DNA of 37,322 bases from Clostridia bacterium (GCA_034926675.1 JAYFQW010000063.1:1-37322); one strand, 5' to 3'; counted from the stretch's first letter, positions 16,250 to 25,138 are shown. A program made the numbers and translations. The notes: generated by a model from the letters alone, not told the origin.

Positions 16250-17294
16250 GACTACCGCCCTCCCTGAGCCACCTTCGCCGGAGCTGCCCACAGGCAGCGT
16301 CGATATCTGCGCCCATCTCTCGCCTGATAGTTGTCTCGATTCCGGACGTGCGAAGGATCTTCCCAAACCTCTCAGCTGCATCGGCCGAAGACCTCTCGAG
16401 CCCCGTTTCCGCCACTGGATTCAGCCTTATAAGGTTCACATGGCATAGCGTGCCTCGTATCAGAGCAGCAAGCATCGCTGCGTGATCTGAGGAGTCATTC
16501 ACCCCGGAGATCAGCGAGTATTCGTAGGTAACCCGCCTGCCAGTGATCTCCGCATACTCACTGCACGCGTTCACGAGTTCCTTTACTGGGTATGTCCTGT
16601 TGATCTTCATGATCGCGGTTCTCGTGTCATCATCTGGTGCATGGAGCGACACCGAGAGAGTAATGGGAAGACCCTCGCCGGAAAGCTTCCGGATGCCCGG
16701 AAGTATCCCACATGTTGAAACCGTGATATGCCGATACCCGATCCCAAAGCCCCGGTCCCAGTTGATGAGCTTGATGAACTTGAGTACGTTTTCATAGTTG
16801 GCAAGGGGCTCTCCCGACCCCATCATCACGACCGAACTGACTCGCTCGTTTCCCACGTCATTGCTCACGGCGAGAATCTGGTCGATCATCTCGCTGCATT
16901 CAAGGCTGCGAACTAGCCCCCCGATGCCAGAGGCGCAGAAGGAGCATCCCATTGCGCAGCCCACCTGCGACGACACGCAGAGGCTCAGCCCGTAATCGTG
17001 TGGCATCAGGACTGTCTCGACTGCGTTGCCGTCAGCTAGCCCGACAAGGTATTTCCGCGTCCCGTCCGTCGACCTGACCTTCGCGATCGCCTCCGAGGGG
17101 CGAATGGGAGTCGCCTCCGCGAGTAACTGCCTGAGGCGGATTGGAAGGTTGGTCATGCTGGCGTACGATGAGAGACGCGCACGATAGAGCCACTCAAGGG
17201 TCTGGTCCGCCCTGAAGGCGGGTTCCCCGAGAGAAGCGAAAAAGGCCCTGCATTCAGAGACCGACATGCTCTTGATATCCACGCTAGTAATCAT
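16221..17294 (-). CDS. rlmN: Dual-specificity 23S rRNA/tRNA m2A methyltransferase RlmN
   Basis: RlmN is the radical-SAM enzyme that methylates C2 of A2503 in 23S rRNA and A37 of some tRNAs. The protein has 357 residues. The Fe-S motif CAMGCSFC is present, as are VVMMGSGEPLANYENV, HITVSTCGI, LPITLSVSLHAPDD and YEYSLISGVND. The methyl-carrying cysteine lies in ADIDAACGQLR near the end, so both essential cysteine sites are intact. The ATG at 17294 gives the usual length; its ribosome site (GGTGGA) is close and only moderate, and a GTG four codons later is an alternative. The open frame continues upstream without family similarity. It heads the kinase/cell-wall gene run, as in other Bacillota where rlmN precedes prpC. 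Confidence 0.95.
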   Translation of the reverse strand: MITSVDIKSMSVSECRAFFASLGEPAFRADQTLEWLYRARLSSYASMTNLPIRLRQLLAEATPIRPSEAIAKVRSTDGTRKYLVGLADGNAVETVLMPHDYGLSLCVSSQVGCAMGCSFCASGIGGLVRSLECSEMIDQILAVSNDVGNERVSSVVMMGSGEPLANYENVLKFIKLINWDRGFGIGYRHITVSTCGILPGIRKLSGEGLPITLSVSLHAPDDDTRTAIMKINRTYPVKELVNACSEYAEITGRRVTYEYSLISGVNDSSDHAAMLAALIRGTLCHVNLIRLNPVAETGLERSSADAAERFGKILRTSGIETTIRREMGADIDAACGQLRRRWLREGGSLGSDCDHTV

Positions 17295-17375
17295 TCCACC
17301 AAACTCACATGATTCCTTTGTATCATGAGCCCGTGCGGCAGTTCCCACCCCAGAGTCCTGGGCCAGACAGCAAGA

Positions 17376-17403
17376 CAGGCGGTCCGCGCTTCCGGGCCGC
17401 CTG
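17376..17403 (-). terminator. Hairpin after the nucleoside ABC transporter operon
   Basis: A 10-bp stem (CAGGCGG/CCGCCTG extended by three more pairs, one of them G-T) with an 8-nt loop lies 37 nt after the last permease stop and 82 nt before rlmN. On the minus strand it is followed by TCTTGCTGTCT, only moderately T-rich. It probably terminates the transporter transcript. No clear promoter for rlmN could be picked in the rest of the 145-nt gap. Confidence 0.5.
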
Positions 17404-17439
17404 CATCCTGCGGGGAGCAGCCATGGCCTCCACGAGGCC

Positions 17440-18393
17440 CTAGGCGCCGCCTCTCCTGATGTAGGGCTTGCCGCTCGCAGCCGGCGGTGTCGAACGCCCG
17501 ATGATTCCTGCAAGAGCCGCCATGGTAATGATGTACGGCAGCATCAACAGGAACTCCTGGGGAATCGCCCTGAAGCCCCAGGTCTGCGCTGTAAGCTGGA
17601 TCGCGTCGGCCAATCCGAATAGGAGGGCCGCCAACATGGCGCCCACAGGCGTCCACTTGCCGAATATCACCGCGGCCAGCGCGATGAAGCCGCGGCCAGA
17701 ACTCATGCCCTCGCGAAACAGGGAGAGCTGCCCCAGTGATAGTGTTACGCCGCCCATCCCTGCTAGAAAGCCGCTGAGTATTACGCAGAAGTAGCGTATC
17801 CCCGCCACGTTCACACCAACCGTGTCGGCGGCCTCTGGGTGCTCGCCGCACGCACGGATCCGAAGGCCCAGAGGAGTGCGGAACAGCACGATCTGCCCTA
17901 GAACTGCGACTATTGGGGCGAGATACACCGGAGGTGTATTCCTTCCGAGGATGTCGCCGAGTATCGGTGTCTTGAGGATGAACGGGATGGTCCAGTTTGC
18001 AAGCTTAGTGACGGGCTCGGTCTGCCCGGCACGATCGAAAATGGCGCGGAGCAGGAACCCAGTTAAGGCCGCAGCCAGCAGGTTGATGGCAACGCCAGAC
18101 ACGGTCTGGTTTGCCCTGTATTTGATGCTGGCCACCGCGTGTATCGAGGCCATCAGTGCACCTGCAATAGCGCCCATGAGAAAGCCGATCCAGGCGTTCT
18201 TGGTGATGTATGAGAAGAGAACGCCGAAGAAGGCGCCGGTCAGCATCATGCCATCAAGCCCGATGTTCACCACTCCGGATCTCTCGCTGAATACTCCGCC
18301 CACAGCAGTGAGAATCAGAGGGGAGGCAAGGAACACAGTGGATGCCAAGAGGTCTATGGTAAGGTACTGAAGCATCTCCCAGTCGATGTTCAT
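17440..18393 (-). CDS. nupQ: Nucleoside ABC transporter permease, NupQ/YufQ type
   Basis: A 317-residue permease of the branched-chain/ribose-like class (BPD_transp_2) with about nine hydrophobic segments. The order [63 protein letters not shown] and [20 protein letters not shown] is characteristic of the second permease of BMP-dependent nucleoside importers such as Bacillus NupNOPQ (formerly YufNOPQ). The [10 protein letters not shown] segment is the cytoplasmic coupling loop. The ATG at 18393 has GGGAGGGAG upstream and overlaps the stop of the first permease gene by 4 nt (ATGA). It is the last gene of the transporter operon and is followed by a hairpin. Confidence 0.92.
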   Translation of the reverse strand: MNIDWEMLQYLTIDLLASTVFLASPLILTAVGGVFSERSGVVNIGLDGMMLTGAFFGVLFSYITKNAWIGFLMGAIAGALMASIHAVASIKYRANQTVSGVAINLLAAALTGFLLRAIFDRAGQTEPVTKLANWTIPFILKTPILGDILGRNTPPVYLAPIVAVLGQIVLFRTPLGLRIRACGEHPEAADTVGVNVAGIRYFCVILSGFLAGMGGVTLSLGQLSLFREGMSSGRGFIALAAVIFGKWTPVGAMLAALLFGLADAIQLTAQTWGFRAIPQEFLLMLPYIITMAALAGIIGRSTPPAASGKPYIRRGGA

Positions 18394-19490
18394 CGGACTC
18401 CCTCCCTCTTCCCAGTCCTGCTTGTGATGGAGGTGAGTATCCTCCGCCCAGGGATCCATCCTTCCACAAGGCCTTCAGCTGCAACCAGGAAAATCACCAC
18501 AGCCTGCACTATGCCGACCGTCTCCTTAGGCACATGCGCCATGCCCTGCATCATCTGTGAGCCACGGTGCAGCATGCCGAAGAGTGAGGCGGAGGCGAGT
18601 ATGCCGATGGGGTTGTTCTTTCCCACAAGCGCCACCGCAATTCCATCGAGGCCGAATCCCTCAAAAGCGAAGAGATCGAGGAACTTGTACTGAATCCCGC
18701 ATACCTGCATCGCTCCGGCGAGCCCCGCGAGGGAACCGGCAACAAGCATCGACATCAGCATGGCCTTGGAGGCGCTGATGCCGGCGTATTTCGCGGCATC
18801 CTGGTTAAGGCCGACCGCCCGGATCTCATAGCCCAGGGTAGTCTTGTATAGCAGGTAGTAGACGAGGAACACCGCTGCGATCGCAACAATGATCCCCGTA
18901 TTCACTCTGTATGTGCTATGGAAACCGCCGAAGAACCTGGATAGCTTGGCTGTGTCGGCGATCTCGGGGCTATATGGAGCAGCAAGGCTTCTATCCTTGA
19001 TGGGCCCCGTGACAAGATAGTGCGATAGGTACAGCGCAATGTAATTCATCATGATGCTGTTCACTACTTCATGCACCCCAAGCTTCGCCTTGAGGAACCC
19101 TGGCACTGACGCCCATATGGCCCCGGCGAGAGCGCCTGAGAGCAAGGTGAGGGGAAGATGGATTATCCGCGGAAGGCCGGCAAACCTGTAGCCCACCACG
19201 GCGGCTGCAACCATTCCCACAATCAGCTGGCCTTCTGCGCCGATGTTGAACAGCCCGCATCTGAAGGCCACGGCGATGGAGAGGCCTGTGAAGATAAGCG
19301 GGTTGATGTACACTATGGTCTCCGAGAGGTTGACGAGAGAGCCGAACGACCCGTTGAGCAGTGCGCCATAGGCTTTCATCGGGTTCGCTCCGGTGGCGAG
19401 CATTAGCACCACGCCTACGAGCAGGCCCACGATCACTGCAACCACAGGGACAAGCAGCCCCGACCAGATCGACTTGTTCGTGGCCTTCAC
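18390..19490 (-). CDS. nupP: Nucleoside ABC transporter permease, NupP/YufP type
   Basis: A 366-residue membrane protein, the first of two permeases of the importer. Typical elements are [58 protein letters not shown], the coupling segment [15 protein letters not shown] and [19 protein letters not shown]. The family forms a heterodimer with the second permease. The GTG at 19490 overlaps the ATPase stop by 4 nt (GTGA); the Shine-Dalgarno is weak, which fits coupled translation. The downstream permease overlaps by 4 nt again. Substrate specificity (purine nucleosides in characterised relatives) is taken from the family and not read from the sequence. Confidence 0.92.
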   Translation of the reverse strand: MKATNKSIWSGLLVPVVAVIVGLLVGVVLMLATGANPMKAYGALLNGSFGSLVNLSETIVYINPLIFTGLSIAVAFRCGLFNIGAEGQLIVGMVAAAVVGYRFAGLPRIIHLPLTLLSGALAGAIWASVPGFLKAKLGVHEVVNSIMMNYIALYLSHYLVTGPIKDRSLAAPYSPEIADTAKLSRFFGGFHSTYRVNTGIIVAIAAVFLVYYLLYKTTLGYEIRAVGLNQDAAKYAGISASKAMLMSMLVAGSLAGLAGAMQVCGIQYKFLDLFAFEGFGLDGIAVALVGKNNPIGILASASLFGMLHRGSQMMQGMAHVPKETVGIVQAVVIFLVAAEGLVEGWIPGRRILTSITSRTGKREGVR

Positions 19491-21040
19491 CTGCCACTCA
19501 CCCCCGCTTTCTGCCTTGCGGCGCCTGCCATCATGAGCCCAAGCTGCTCCTCAGTGGCCTCGCTGCGGTCGAGCATGCCAACGATCTCGCCCTCATAGAT
19601 GACAGCGATTCGATCGGCAAGCGCCATGATCTCATCAAGCTCCAGGGAGACGAGGAGGACCGCCTTCCCGGCGTCGCGCGCCTCCACAAGCCTGTGGTGG
19701 ACGAACTCAATCGCTCCCACGTCGAGGCCGCGAGTTGGCTGCGCCGCCACGATGAGGTTGGGCTTGCGCGATAGCTCCCTTGCGACGATGACCTTCTGCT
19801 GGTTCCCGCCTGACAGCGATCCCGCCAACACGTCCTCGTTCGGGGTGCGAACGTCGTATTCCTGGATCAGCCTGCGCGCCTCGGAATGGATCGTGTCCCA
19901 AGCCAACTGCCCGCCACGGCTGAATGGAGGCTTGTAGTACTGTTGCAGGATCATGTTCTCAGCCACGGTGAAATCCAACACCAGGCCATGGCGATGGCGG
20001 TCTGCAGGAATATGGACAATCCCCGCCTCGAAAACATGCCTCGGCGAATGGTTTGTGACGTCTTTTCCTCCAATGACAACCGTGCCTGCCGCAGCCCTGC
20101 GCATTCCAGTGATGGCCTCAATGAGCTCGCTCTGTCCGTTGCCATCAACACCGGCTATGCCGAGTATCTCACCGCCGCGAACTGAGAACGAGACACCGCG
20201 CACTGCCAGGAGGCGCCGGTTATCAAGGACCCGCAACCCGTCTACGACCAGCACGTCCGCCCCTGGATTCGACGGCCCCTTCTCAACCACTAGTTCCACA
20301 TCGCGCCCGACCATCATTCTCGCGAGCTGATGCGTATCGGTGCTGGATGTTGCGACTGAGCCCACCACCTTGCCTCGGCTGATCACAGTGACCCGGTCCG
20401 ACACGGCCATGACCTCTTTGAGCTTGTGGCTGATGAAGATGATCGATTTCCCCGTCGCCCTGAGGTTTCTCATGATCGTGAAGAGCTCCGACACTTCCTG
20501 CGGGGTGAGCACCGCTGTCGGTTCGTCCAGTATCAGAATGTCCGCTCCTCGAAGCAGCGCCTTGAGGATCTCCACCCTCTGCTGCATCCCCACGGAGATG
20601 TTCATTACCTTAGCATTGGGGTCAATAGCCAGCCCGTATTGCTCCGAGATCTCCCTCACCCTGGCCACTGCAGCCTTCATGTCCATGAACACCAAGTTGT
20701 GCGTAGGCTCATCGCCGAGGACGAGGTTCTCCGCAACAGTGAACTGAGGGATGAGCATGAAGTGCTGGTGCACCATGCCGATTCCAAGCTTCAGCGCATC
20801 GTTGGGTTCGCTGATCTGGGCCTCTTTGCCCCGCACTGTGATGGTTCCGGCTTCAGCCCTATAGAGCCCATAGAGGATTTTCATGAGCGTGGTCTTGCCC
20901 GCTCCGTTCTCGCCGAGTAAGGTGTGGATCTCGCCCTCTTTAAGAGTGAAGTCGACCGCATCGTTCGCCAGAATGCCAGGGAAAGCTTTGGTGATTCCGC
21001 GCATCGATAATACGGGGACACCCTGGGCCTTCTCTCCCAT
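19487..21040 (-). CDS. nupO: Nucleoside ABC transporter ATP-binding protein, NupO/YufO type
   Basis: A 517-residue protein made of two fused ABC domains. The first has Walker A GENGAGKT, signature NISVGMQQRVEI and Walker B ILILDEPT. The second has the altered Walker A GVDGNGQS, signature LSGGNQQKV and a Walker B lacking the catalytic Glu (LIVAAQPTRGLD), an asymmetry normal for this subfamily (also RbsA-like). The ATG at 21040 was chosen over an in-frame ATG 18 codons upstream because GGAGG lies 7 nt in front and MGEKAQGVPVLSMRGI fits the family start. The gene is separated from the binding-protein gene by 99 nt containing a strong hairpin and overlaps the first permease gene by 4 nt. Confidence 0.94.
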   Translation of the reverse strand: MGEKAQGVPVLSMRGITKAFPGILANDAVDFTLKEGEIHTLLGENGAGKTTLMKILYGLYRAEAGTITVRGKEAQISEPNDALKLGIGMVHQHFMLIPQFTVAENLVLGDEPTHNLVFMDMKAAVARVREISEQYGLAIDPNAKVMNISVGMQQRVEILKALLRGADILILDEPTAVLTPQEVSELFTIMRNLRATGKSIIFISHKLKEVMAVSDRVTVISRGKVVGSVATSSTDTHQLARMMVGRDVELVVEKGPSNPGADVLVVDGLRVLDNRRLLAVRGVSFSVRGGEILGIAGVDGNGQSELIEAITGMRRAAAGTVVIGGKDVTNHSPRHVFEAGIVHIPADRHRHGLVLDFTVAENMILQQYYKPPFSRGGQLAWDTIHSEARRLIQEYDVRTPNEDVLAGSLSGGNQQKVIVARELSRKPNLIVAAQPTRGLDVGAIEFVHHRLVEARDAGKAVLLVSLELDEIMALADRIAVIYEGEIVGMLDRSEATEEQLGLMMAGAARQKAGVSGR

Positions 21041-21063
21041 AAACGTCCCTCCAGTCAAGACTA

Positions 21064-21091
21064 GGCGCTGAAGCCCTAGGACTCCAGCGCC
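21064..21091 (-). terminator. Hairpin between binding-protein and ATPase genes
   Basis: On the minus strand GGCGCTGGAG and CTTCAGCGCC form a 10-bp stem (one G-T pair) with an 8-nt loop. No T-tract follows. A hairpin here is expected to attenuate read-through or protect the 3' end of the binding-protein mRNA, so that more binding protein than ATPase is made. Confidence 0.5.
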
Positions 21092-21139
21092 CAATCCCTG
21101 CTCTTGCTGCCAGAGTACGCCGATTGCAGAGTCAGTTGG

Positions 21140-22156
21140 CTACTTGAGATCCTTCGCGGACTGCGGAGGAGCCTCAGGGACAACGTACTGGCCCTTGCGG
21201 ATCTTCTCGGCCCACTCGTTCGCCTTGGCGGTGGCTTCCTTGGATGCATTGTTCGAAGCCTCGGGCGCCAGCCCGACGCCGTCCTCAGCGATTCCGAACA
21301 CCTTGGTGCCCGACTTGAACTTCGGATCGAGCAACATCTTTGTGCCCTCGAACACGCCCACGTCAACCCTCTTGATCATGGAGTTGAGCACATTCTTCGG
21401 GGCGAGATGCGCCTGGTCGGAATCGACGCCGATAGCCCATAGGCCGTTCTCCTTGGCCGCATCGATCACGCCGATGCCGGTAGCGCCGGCCGCGTGGAAC
21501 ACCACGTCTGCCTTCTGCCTGAACATCGAAAGTGCAACTGTCTTGCCCTTCACAGAATCATTGAAAGTGCCGGTGTAGTTGTCGAGGATTACGATGTCTG
21601 GATTCGTTTTCCACACGCCGCACTTGAAGCCAGCCTCAAAGCGCTCGATGACGGCGAACTTCATGCCTCCCACGAAGCCCACCTTGTTGGTCTTCGTGGT
21701 GAGAGCTGCGAGCACGCCGACTAGGAACGATCCCTCATGCTCCTTGTAGAGGACACCGAGGACGTTCTTCATGGCCTTGTACTCATCATCGCTGTAGCCA
21801 TAGTCGATGATTCCAAACTTGACGTTCGGGTACTGCTGCGAGACATTCTTCACCGCGTCGGCCATGAGGAATCCGATTCCCCATACCACATCGTGGCCAT
21901 CGCGCGCCAGGGAAGCTAGGTTGCCCTCGTAATCTGACGGAGTGCGCGACTCTATATAAGAGATCTTCGCGCCGAGTTCCTTCTCAAGCCTCTTCAGGCC
22001 GACGTAGGCGGAATCGTTAAACGACTGGTCGCCAAGGCCGCCGATATCGAATACGATGCCGACCTTCGGCGCCGAAGCGGTGAACGCGGGCAGAGCCATG
22101 CATACGAGCATGCCGGCTGCAAGCAGAAATACCAGAGCGCGTTTCAAGGACTTCAT
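21140..22156 (-). CDS. bmpA: BMP-family nucleoside-binding protein of the ABC importer
   Basis: A 338-residue extracytoplasmic solute-binding protein of the basic membrane protein (Med/BmpA, PnrA-like) family. Family segments: KVGIVFDIGGLGDQSFND, WGIGFLMADAVKNVSQQYPNVKFGIID, VGFVGGMKFAVIERFEAGF, ADVVFHAAGATGIGVIDAAKE and AIGVDSDQAHLAP, with the ligand-binding D and F residues of the first block. The start ATG at 22156 has GGGAGGATG upstream; an in-frame ATG 11 codons earlier lacks a site. The signal peptide (KSLKRALVFLLAAGMLVCMALPAF) has a cysteine in its hydrophobic core, but the residue before it is Val, so this is not a standard lipobox; cleavage after TASA by signal peptidase I seems likelier. 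Relatives in Gram-positives are usually lipoproteins. Confidence 0.92.
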   Translation of the reverse strand: MKSLKRALVFLLAAGMLVCMALPAFTASAPKVGIVFDIGGLGDQSFNDSAYVGLKRLEKELGAKISYIESRTPSDYEGNLASLARDGHDVVWGIGFLMADAVKNVSQQYPNVKFGIIDYGYSDDEYKAMKNVLGVLYKEHEGSFLVGVLAALTTKTNKVGFVGGMKFAVIERFEAGFKCGVWKTNPDIVILDNYTGTFNDSVKGKTVALSMFRQKADVVFHAAGATGIGVIDAAKENGLWAIGVDSDQAHLAPKNVLNSMIKRVDVGVFEGTKMLLDPKFKSGTKVFGIAEDGVGLAPEASNNASKEATAKANEWAEKIRKGQYVVPEAPPQSAKDLK

Positions 22157-22265
22157 ACAATCATCCTCCCAAACAAGGTTCTTGGACAAGGACAGTTTCG
22201 CCGCTTGCGGGCGAATTCCTTCTCACTCGCAGCAAGTTGTGGCTTCCGTCTGCTCTCCATGCCAG

Positions 22266-22321
22266 GGCAGGTTCTCCGGAATCGCGATGCTAAATATTCC
22301 AAACCCAAGGAGGAGCCTGCC
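22266..22321. promoter_or_regulatory. Nested inverted repeat in the divergent bmpA-gdh intergenic region
   Basis: GGCAGG (22266) pairs with CCTGCC (22316), then CTCC with GGAG, and inside GGAAT with ATTCC, so a hairpin of up to 15 bp interrupted by small bulges can form on either strand. It lies about 110 nt before bmpA and 58 nt before gdh. The rest of this 223-nt region shows no convincing -35/-10 pair; a TAAATAT inside the repeat is a possible -10 only. Function unknown: operator, leader structure or chance. Confidence 0.35.
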
Positions 22322-22379
22322 AGCAAACGGCGAAAATACACTCGCATGCTGTATCGTATACGCAAATGGGGGTAGTCAA

Positions 22380-23630
22380 ATGGCAGACAGCCAGTATGAA
22401 CAGGTGCTGGCCCGGCTCTCGACAGCAGCGAGAATACTTAACCTCGAGCCGGGACTGTACGAGATCCTTGCCCAACCCGAGCGGACGCTCGAAGTCTCAC
22501 TGCCAGTTGAGATGGACGACGGAAGCATCAAGGTGTTCATGGGCTACAGGTGCCACCATTCCACCGCGCGAGGTCCAGCCAAAGGCGGCGTCCGATACGC
22601 TACCGACGTCTGTATGGATGAGGTCAAGGCCTTGGCCTCATGGATGACATGGAAGTGTGCGGTTGCTGGCATACCCTACGGCGGAGGAAAGGGCGGAATC
22701 CAAGTAGATCCGCTCAAACTCTCCCAGGGTGAGCTGAAGAGGCTCACCAGACGTTACGTTTCGGCAATCTACACGATGATTGGGCCTGAGAAGGACATCC
22801 CAGCGCCTGATATGGGCACTGATGCCAAGGTGATGGGCTGGTTCGTCGACACATACTCCACACTCGCCGGAGTGTACACGCCCGCAGTGGTAACGGGGAA
22901 GCCCATCCCGCTTGGCGGATCGCTAGGCCGCAAGGAGGCCACTGGCCGAGGCGTGATGTTCACCACTCGCGAGATCCTGGCAAGAGCAGGCCGTAAGCCA
23001 TCCGAGGTCACCTGTGCGGTGCAGGGATACGGGAACGTCGGATCCCTCTCTGCCACACTCATACACGAGTTGGGCTGCAAGATCGTTGCAGTCAGCGATG
23101 TCACCGGTGGAATCTGCAACCCTGCTGGCCTCAACATACCGGATATCAACAGGTACGTTGCAGAGCACAAGTTCCTCGAAGGATACTCTGCACCGGGAGT
23201 CAGCCAGATATCCAACTCACAACTTCTCACCATGGATGTGGATCTGCTGGTTCCAGCGGCATTGCAGGGCCAGATCACCGAGGCCAACGCGCCGAATATC
23301 AAGGCGAAGTGGATTGTTGAAGGCGCCAACGGCCCAACCACCGCCGCAGCTGATAAGATCCTCGAGGAGAGGGGCATCATAGCCGTCCCGGACATTCTCG
23401 CGAATGGAGGCGGCGTGGTGGTGTCGTATTTCGAGTGGGTGCAGAACCTGCAGAACTACTACTGGTCGGAGCAGGAGGTCAACACGAAGCTCGATGCGAT
23501 CATGACGAAGAGCTTCGCCGAAGTGTGGAACTTCTCAAGGCAGAAGAACCTCAGCATGCGCACTGGCGCCTATGTGCTCTCAGTCGCAAAGGTAGCCGAG
23601 GTGATCCGCATGAGGTCGATCTTCCCGTAA
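22380..23630 (+). CDS. gdhA: Glutamate dehydrogenase (Glu/Leu/Phe/Val dehydrogenase family)
   Basis: The only recognised plus-strand gene. The 416-residue protein has the small hexameric GDH layout: substrate-binding MGYRCHHSTARGPAKGGVRY, AVAGIPYGGGKGGI with the catalytic Lys region, PAPDMGTDAKVMGW with the catalytic Asp, the Rossmann motif QGYGNVG, and VEGANGPTTAAADKIL and DILANGGGVVVSYFEW. The length and sequence fit NAD-type catabolic GDH of the RocG/GudB kind, interconverting glutamate with 2-oxoglutarate and ammonia; cofactor choice cannot be settled by eye. The ATG at 22380 has GGGGGT upstream; the frame continues upstream through the intergenic region without family similarity. It diverges from the nucleoside transporter and converges on rimO. 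Confidence 0.95.
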   Translation: MADSQYEQVLARLSTAARILNLEPGLYEILAQPERTLEVSLPVEMDDGSIKVFMGYRCHHSTARGPAKGGVRYATDVCMDEVKALASWMTWKCAVAGIPYGGGKGGIQVDPLKLSQGELKRLTRRYVSAIYTMIGPEKDIPAPDMGTDAKVMGWFVDTYSTLAGVYTPAVVTGKPIPLGGSLGRKEATGRGVMFTTREILARAGRKPSEVTCAVQGYGNVGSLSATLIHELGCKIVAVSDVTGGICNPAGLNIPDINRYVAEHKFLEGYSAPGVSQISNSQLLTMDVDLLVPAALQGQITEANAPNIKAKWIVEGANGPTTAAADKILEERGIIAVPDILANGGGVVVSYFEWVQNLQNYYWSEQEVNTKLDAIMTKSFAEVWNFSRQKNLSMRTGAYVLSVAKVAEVIRMRSIFP

Positions 23631-23665
23631 ACAGATCCAAGGCCGCGAAGGCGGCATGCGGAGAA

Positions 23666-23703
23666 TCTGGTGAGGCCGCGCCCGCGTGGCCGGCCTCACT
23701 AGA
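23666..23703. terminator. Long hairpin terminator between convergent gdh and rimO
   Basis: TCTGGTGAGGCCG pairs with CGGCCTCACTAGA in a 13-bp stem with one G-T pair around a 12-nt loop. It lies 35 nt after the gdh stop and 4 nt from the rimO stop on the other strand. Flanking T content is low on both sides, but position and stem strength suggest a shared bidirectional terminator. Confidence 0.65.
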
Positions 23704-23707
23704 TTCA

Positions 23708-25138
23708 CTAGATGTGCGCCCGGCATTGATGCCCGCTACTCTTCTCCACGTTCCCCGCGGGAGGCCGACTGACTACTTCTGCAGCTGCATCGTAATCGCG
23801 GGCATCGGTTATCCGAACATCCACAAACTCGCCCTGCCTTAGCGTAGCATCGCCTACGAACACCGTCCCATCCACCTCTGGGGCCTCAGCGTATGAACGA
23901 GCATCAACAAGCAGGTCCGACTCGGCAGACGGACCGTCTACGATCACCCTGACGACCGTGCCAACTCGGGATCTCCCGAACCCAAGCGAGATCGCAGCGA
24001 GGGCCTCCATCACCCTGCCGCGACGCTCCTTGGCAATGGAGGACGGCACCTGGTCGCGCATGTCGAAAGCTGGTGTTCCTTCCTCAGCTGAGAACTCGAA
24101 GACCCCTGCCCGCTCAGGCCTTACCGTGTCCACGAAATCGAGAAGGTCATCGACATCGGCTTCGGTTTCGCCGGGGAATCCCACTATGAGCGAGGTGCGG
24201 ATGACGACTCTGGGGATGCGCGCGCGAATCTCCCGAACGGTCTGCATCATCTGCTCGCGGGAGGAGCTCCGGTTCATGGCCGTGAGCACTCTATCCGACC
24301 CATGCTGCATGGGGATGTCCATGTACTTGACTACCTTGCGCTCCTCCTCGAACACGGAGATGAGTTCCTCATCTATTCGGGATGGATAGGCATACATCAC
24401 CCTGATCCATTCGATTCCATCTACCCGGGCTACCGCCCTCAGCAGTGCCGGAAGGGATGGACCCCCATAGATGTCCTGCCCATATCTGGTCGTGTCCTGA
24501 GCGACCAGTATTGCCTCCCTGACTCCCTGCGCAGCTAGGCCCTGCGCCTCCCGAACGATCGACTCTAGGGGACGGCTTCGCACAGGGCCACGCAGAGAAG
24601 GAATCAGACAGTAGGCGCACCGGTTTGCGCAGCCCTCCCCTATCTTTATGTACGCGTAATGCTGCGGAGTGCTCACGACTCTCGGGCTGCCGTCGGATGC
24701 CAGGTATCCCGCCTTACCGACGATTGTCAGCTTCTCGCCTCGGAGAGCGCCTTGTATCGCCTCCACGCATCGTCCATACTCTCCGGTTCCGACTATCGCG
24801 TCTACCTCGGGCATCTCCTCCGTAAGCGCCCTGCCGTACCGCTGCACGAGGCAGCCAGTCACCACCAGTGCACGGATCTCGCCCCGACTTCGCCTGTGTG
24901 CGTACTCGATAATAGAATCGACCGATTCCTGAGCAGCATCTGCTATGAAGCCGCAAGTGTTGACGAGGACCACATCTGCCTCGCCCTCGTCGGAGACTAT
25001 CTCCATTCCCGCCGCGCGGATCATTCCCATCATGTTCTCGGTATCTACGAGGTTCTTCGAGCACCCGAGGGAACACACAGCAACCCTGGGGGCGCCTTCC
25101 TTCGCAGGTCCTGCCGTTGGAGTCACGCGATCACCCAT
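23708..25138 (-). CDS. rimO: Ribosomal protein uS12 methylthiotransferase RimO
   Basis: RimO is the radical-SAM enzyme that methylthiolates a conserved Asp of ribosomal protein S12. From ATG 25138 the protein has 476 residues. The N-terminal UPF0004 domain carries its cluster cysteines in VCSLGCSKNLVDTE, VNTCGFI and VTGCLVQRY. The radical SAM motif is CANRCAYC in GEGCANRCAYCLIPSLRGP, and a TRAM domain ends the protein with a longer than usual tail (about 30 residues). LGCSKN and the IPSLRGP context fit RimO rather than MiaB. The start is not certain: AAAGG directly abuts the ATG, while a GTG four codons later has better spacing. It lies 7 nt after the TPR gene and is the last gene of the ftsK run. 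Confidence 0.94.
   Translation of the reverse strand: MGDRVTPTAGPAKEGAPRVAVCSLGCSKNLVDTENMMGMIRAAGMEIVSDEGEADVVLVNTCGFIADAAQESVDSIIEYAHRRSRGEIRALVVTGCLVQRYGRALTEEMPEVDAIVGTGEYGRCVEAIQGALRGEKLTIVGKAGYLASDGSPRVVSTPQHYAYIKIGEGCANRCAYCLIPSLRGPVRSRPLESIVREAQGLAAQGVREAILVAQDTTRYGQDIYGGPSLPALLRAVARVDGIEWIRVMYAYPSRIDEELISVFEEERKVVKYMDIPMQHGSDRVLTAMNRSSSREQMMQTVREIRARIPRVVIRTSLIVGFPGETEADVDDLLDFVDTVRPERAGVFEFSAEEGTPAFDMRDQVPSSIAKERRGRVMEALAAISLGFGRSRVGTVVRVIVDGPSAESDLLVDARSYAEAPEVDGTVFVGDATLRQGEFVDVRITDARDYDAAAEVVSRPPAGNVEKSSGHQCRAHI

Noticed and set aside
20221-20300. Second Walker A of the nucleoside ATPase looks broken
   Set aside because: The altered GVDGNGQS and missing catalytic Glu in the second half are normal for this two-domain subfamily, not signs of decay.
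22056-22379. Open upstream extension of the glutamate dehydrogenase frame
   Set aside because: The extension runs over the start of the divergent binding-protein gene and the intergenic region, has no family similarity, and the ATG at 22380 has a good ribosome site and the usual family start.
22157-22379. Purine riboswitch before the nucleoside importer
   Set aside because: None of the conserved junction or loop sequences of the purine aptamer could be found; only a generic nested hairpin is present.
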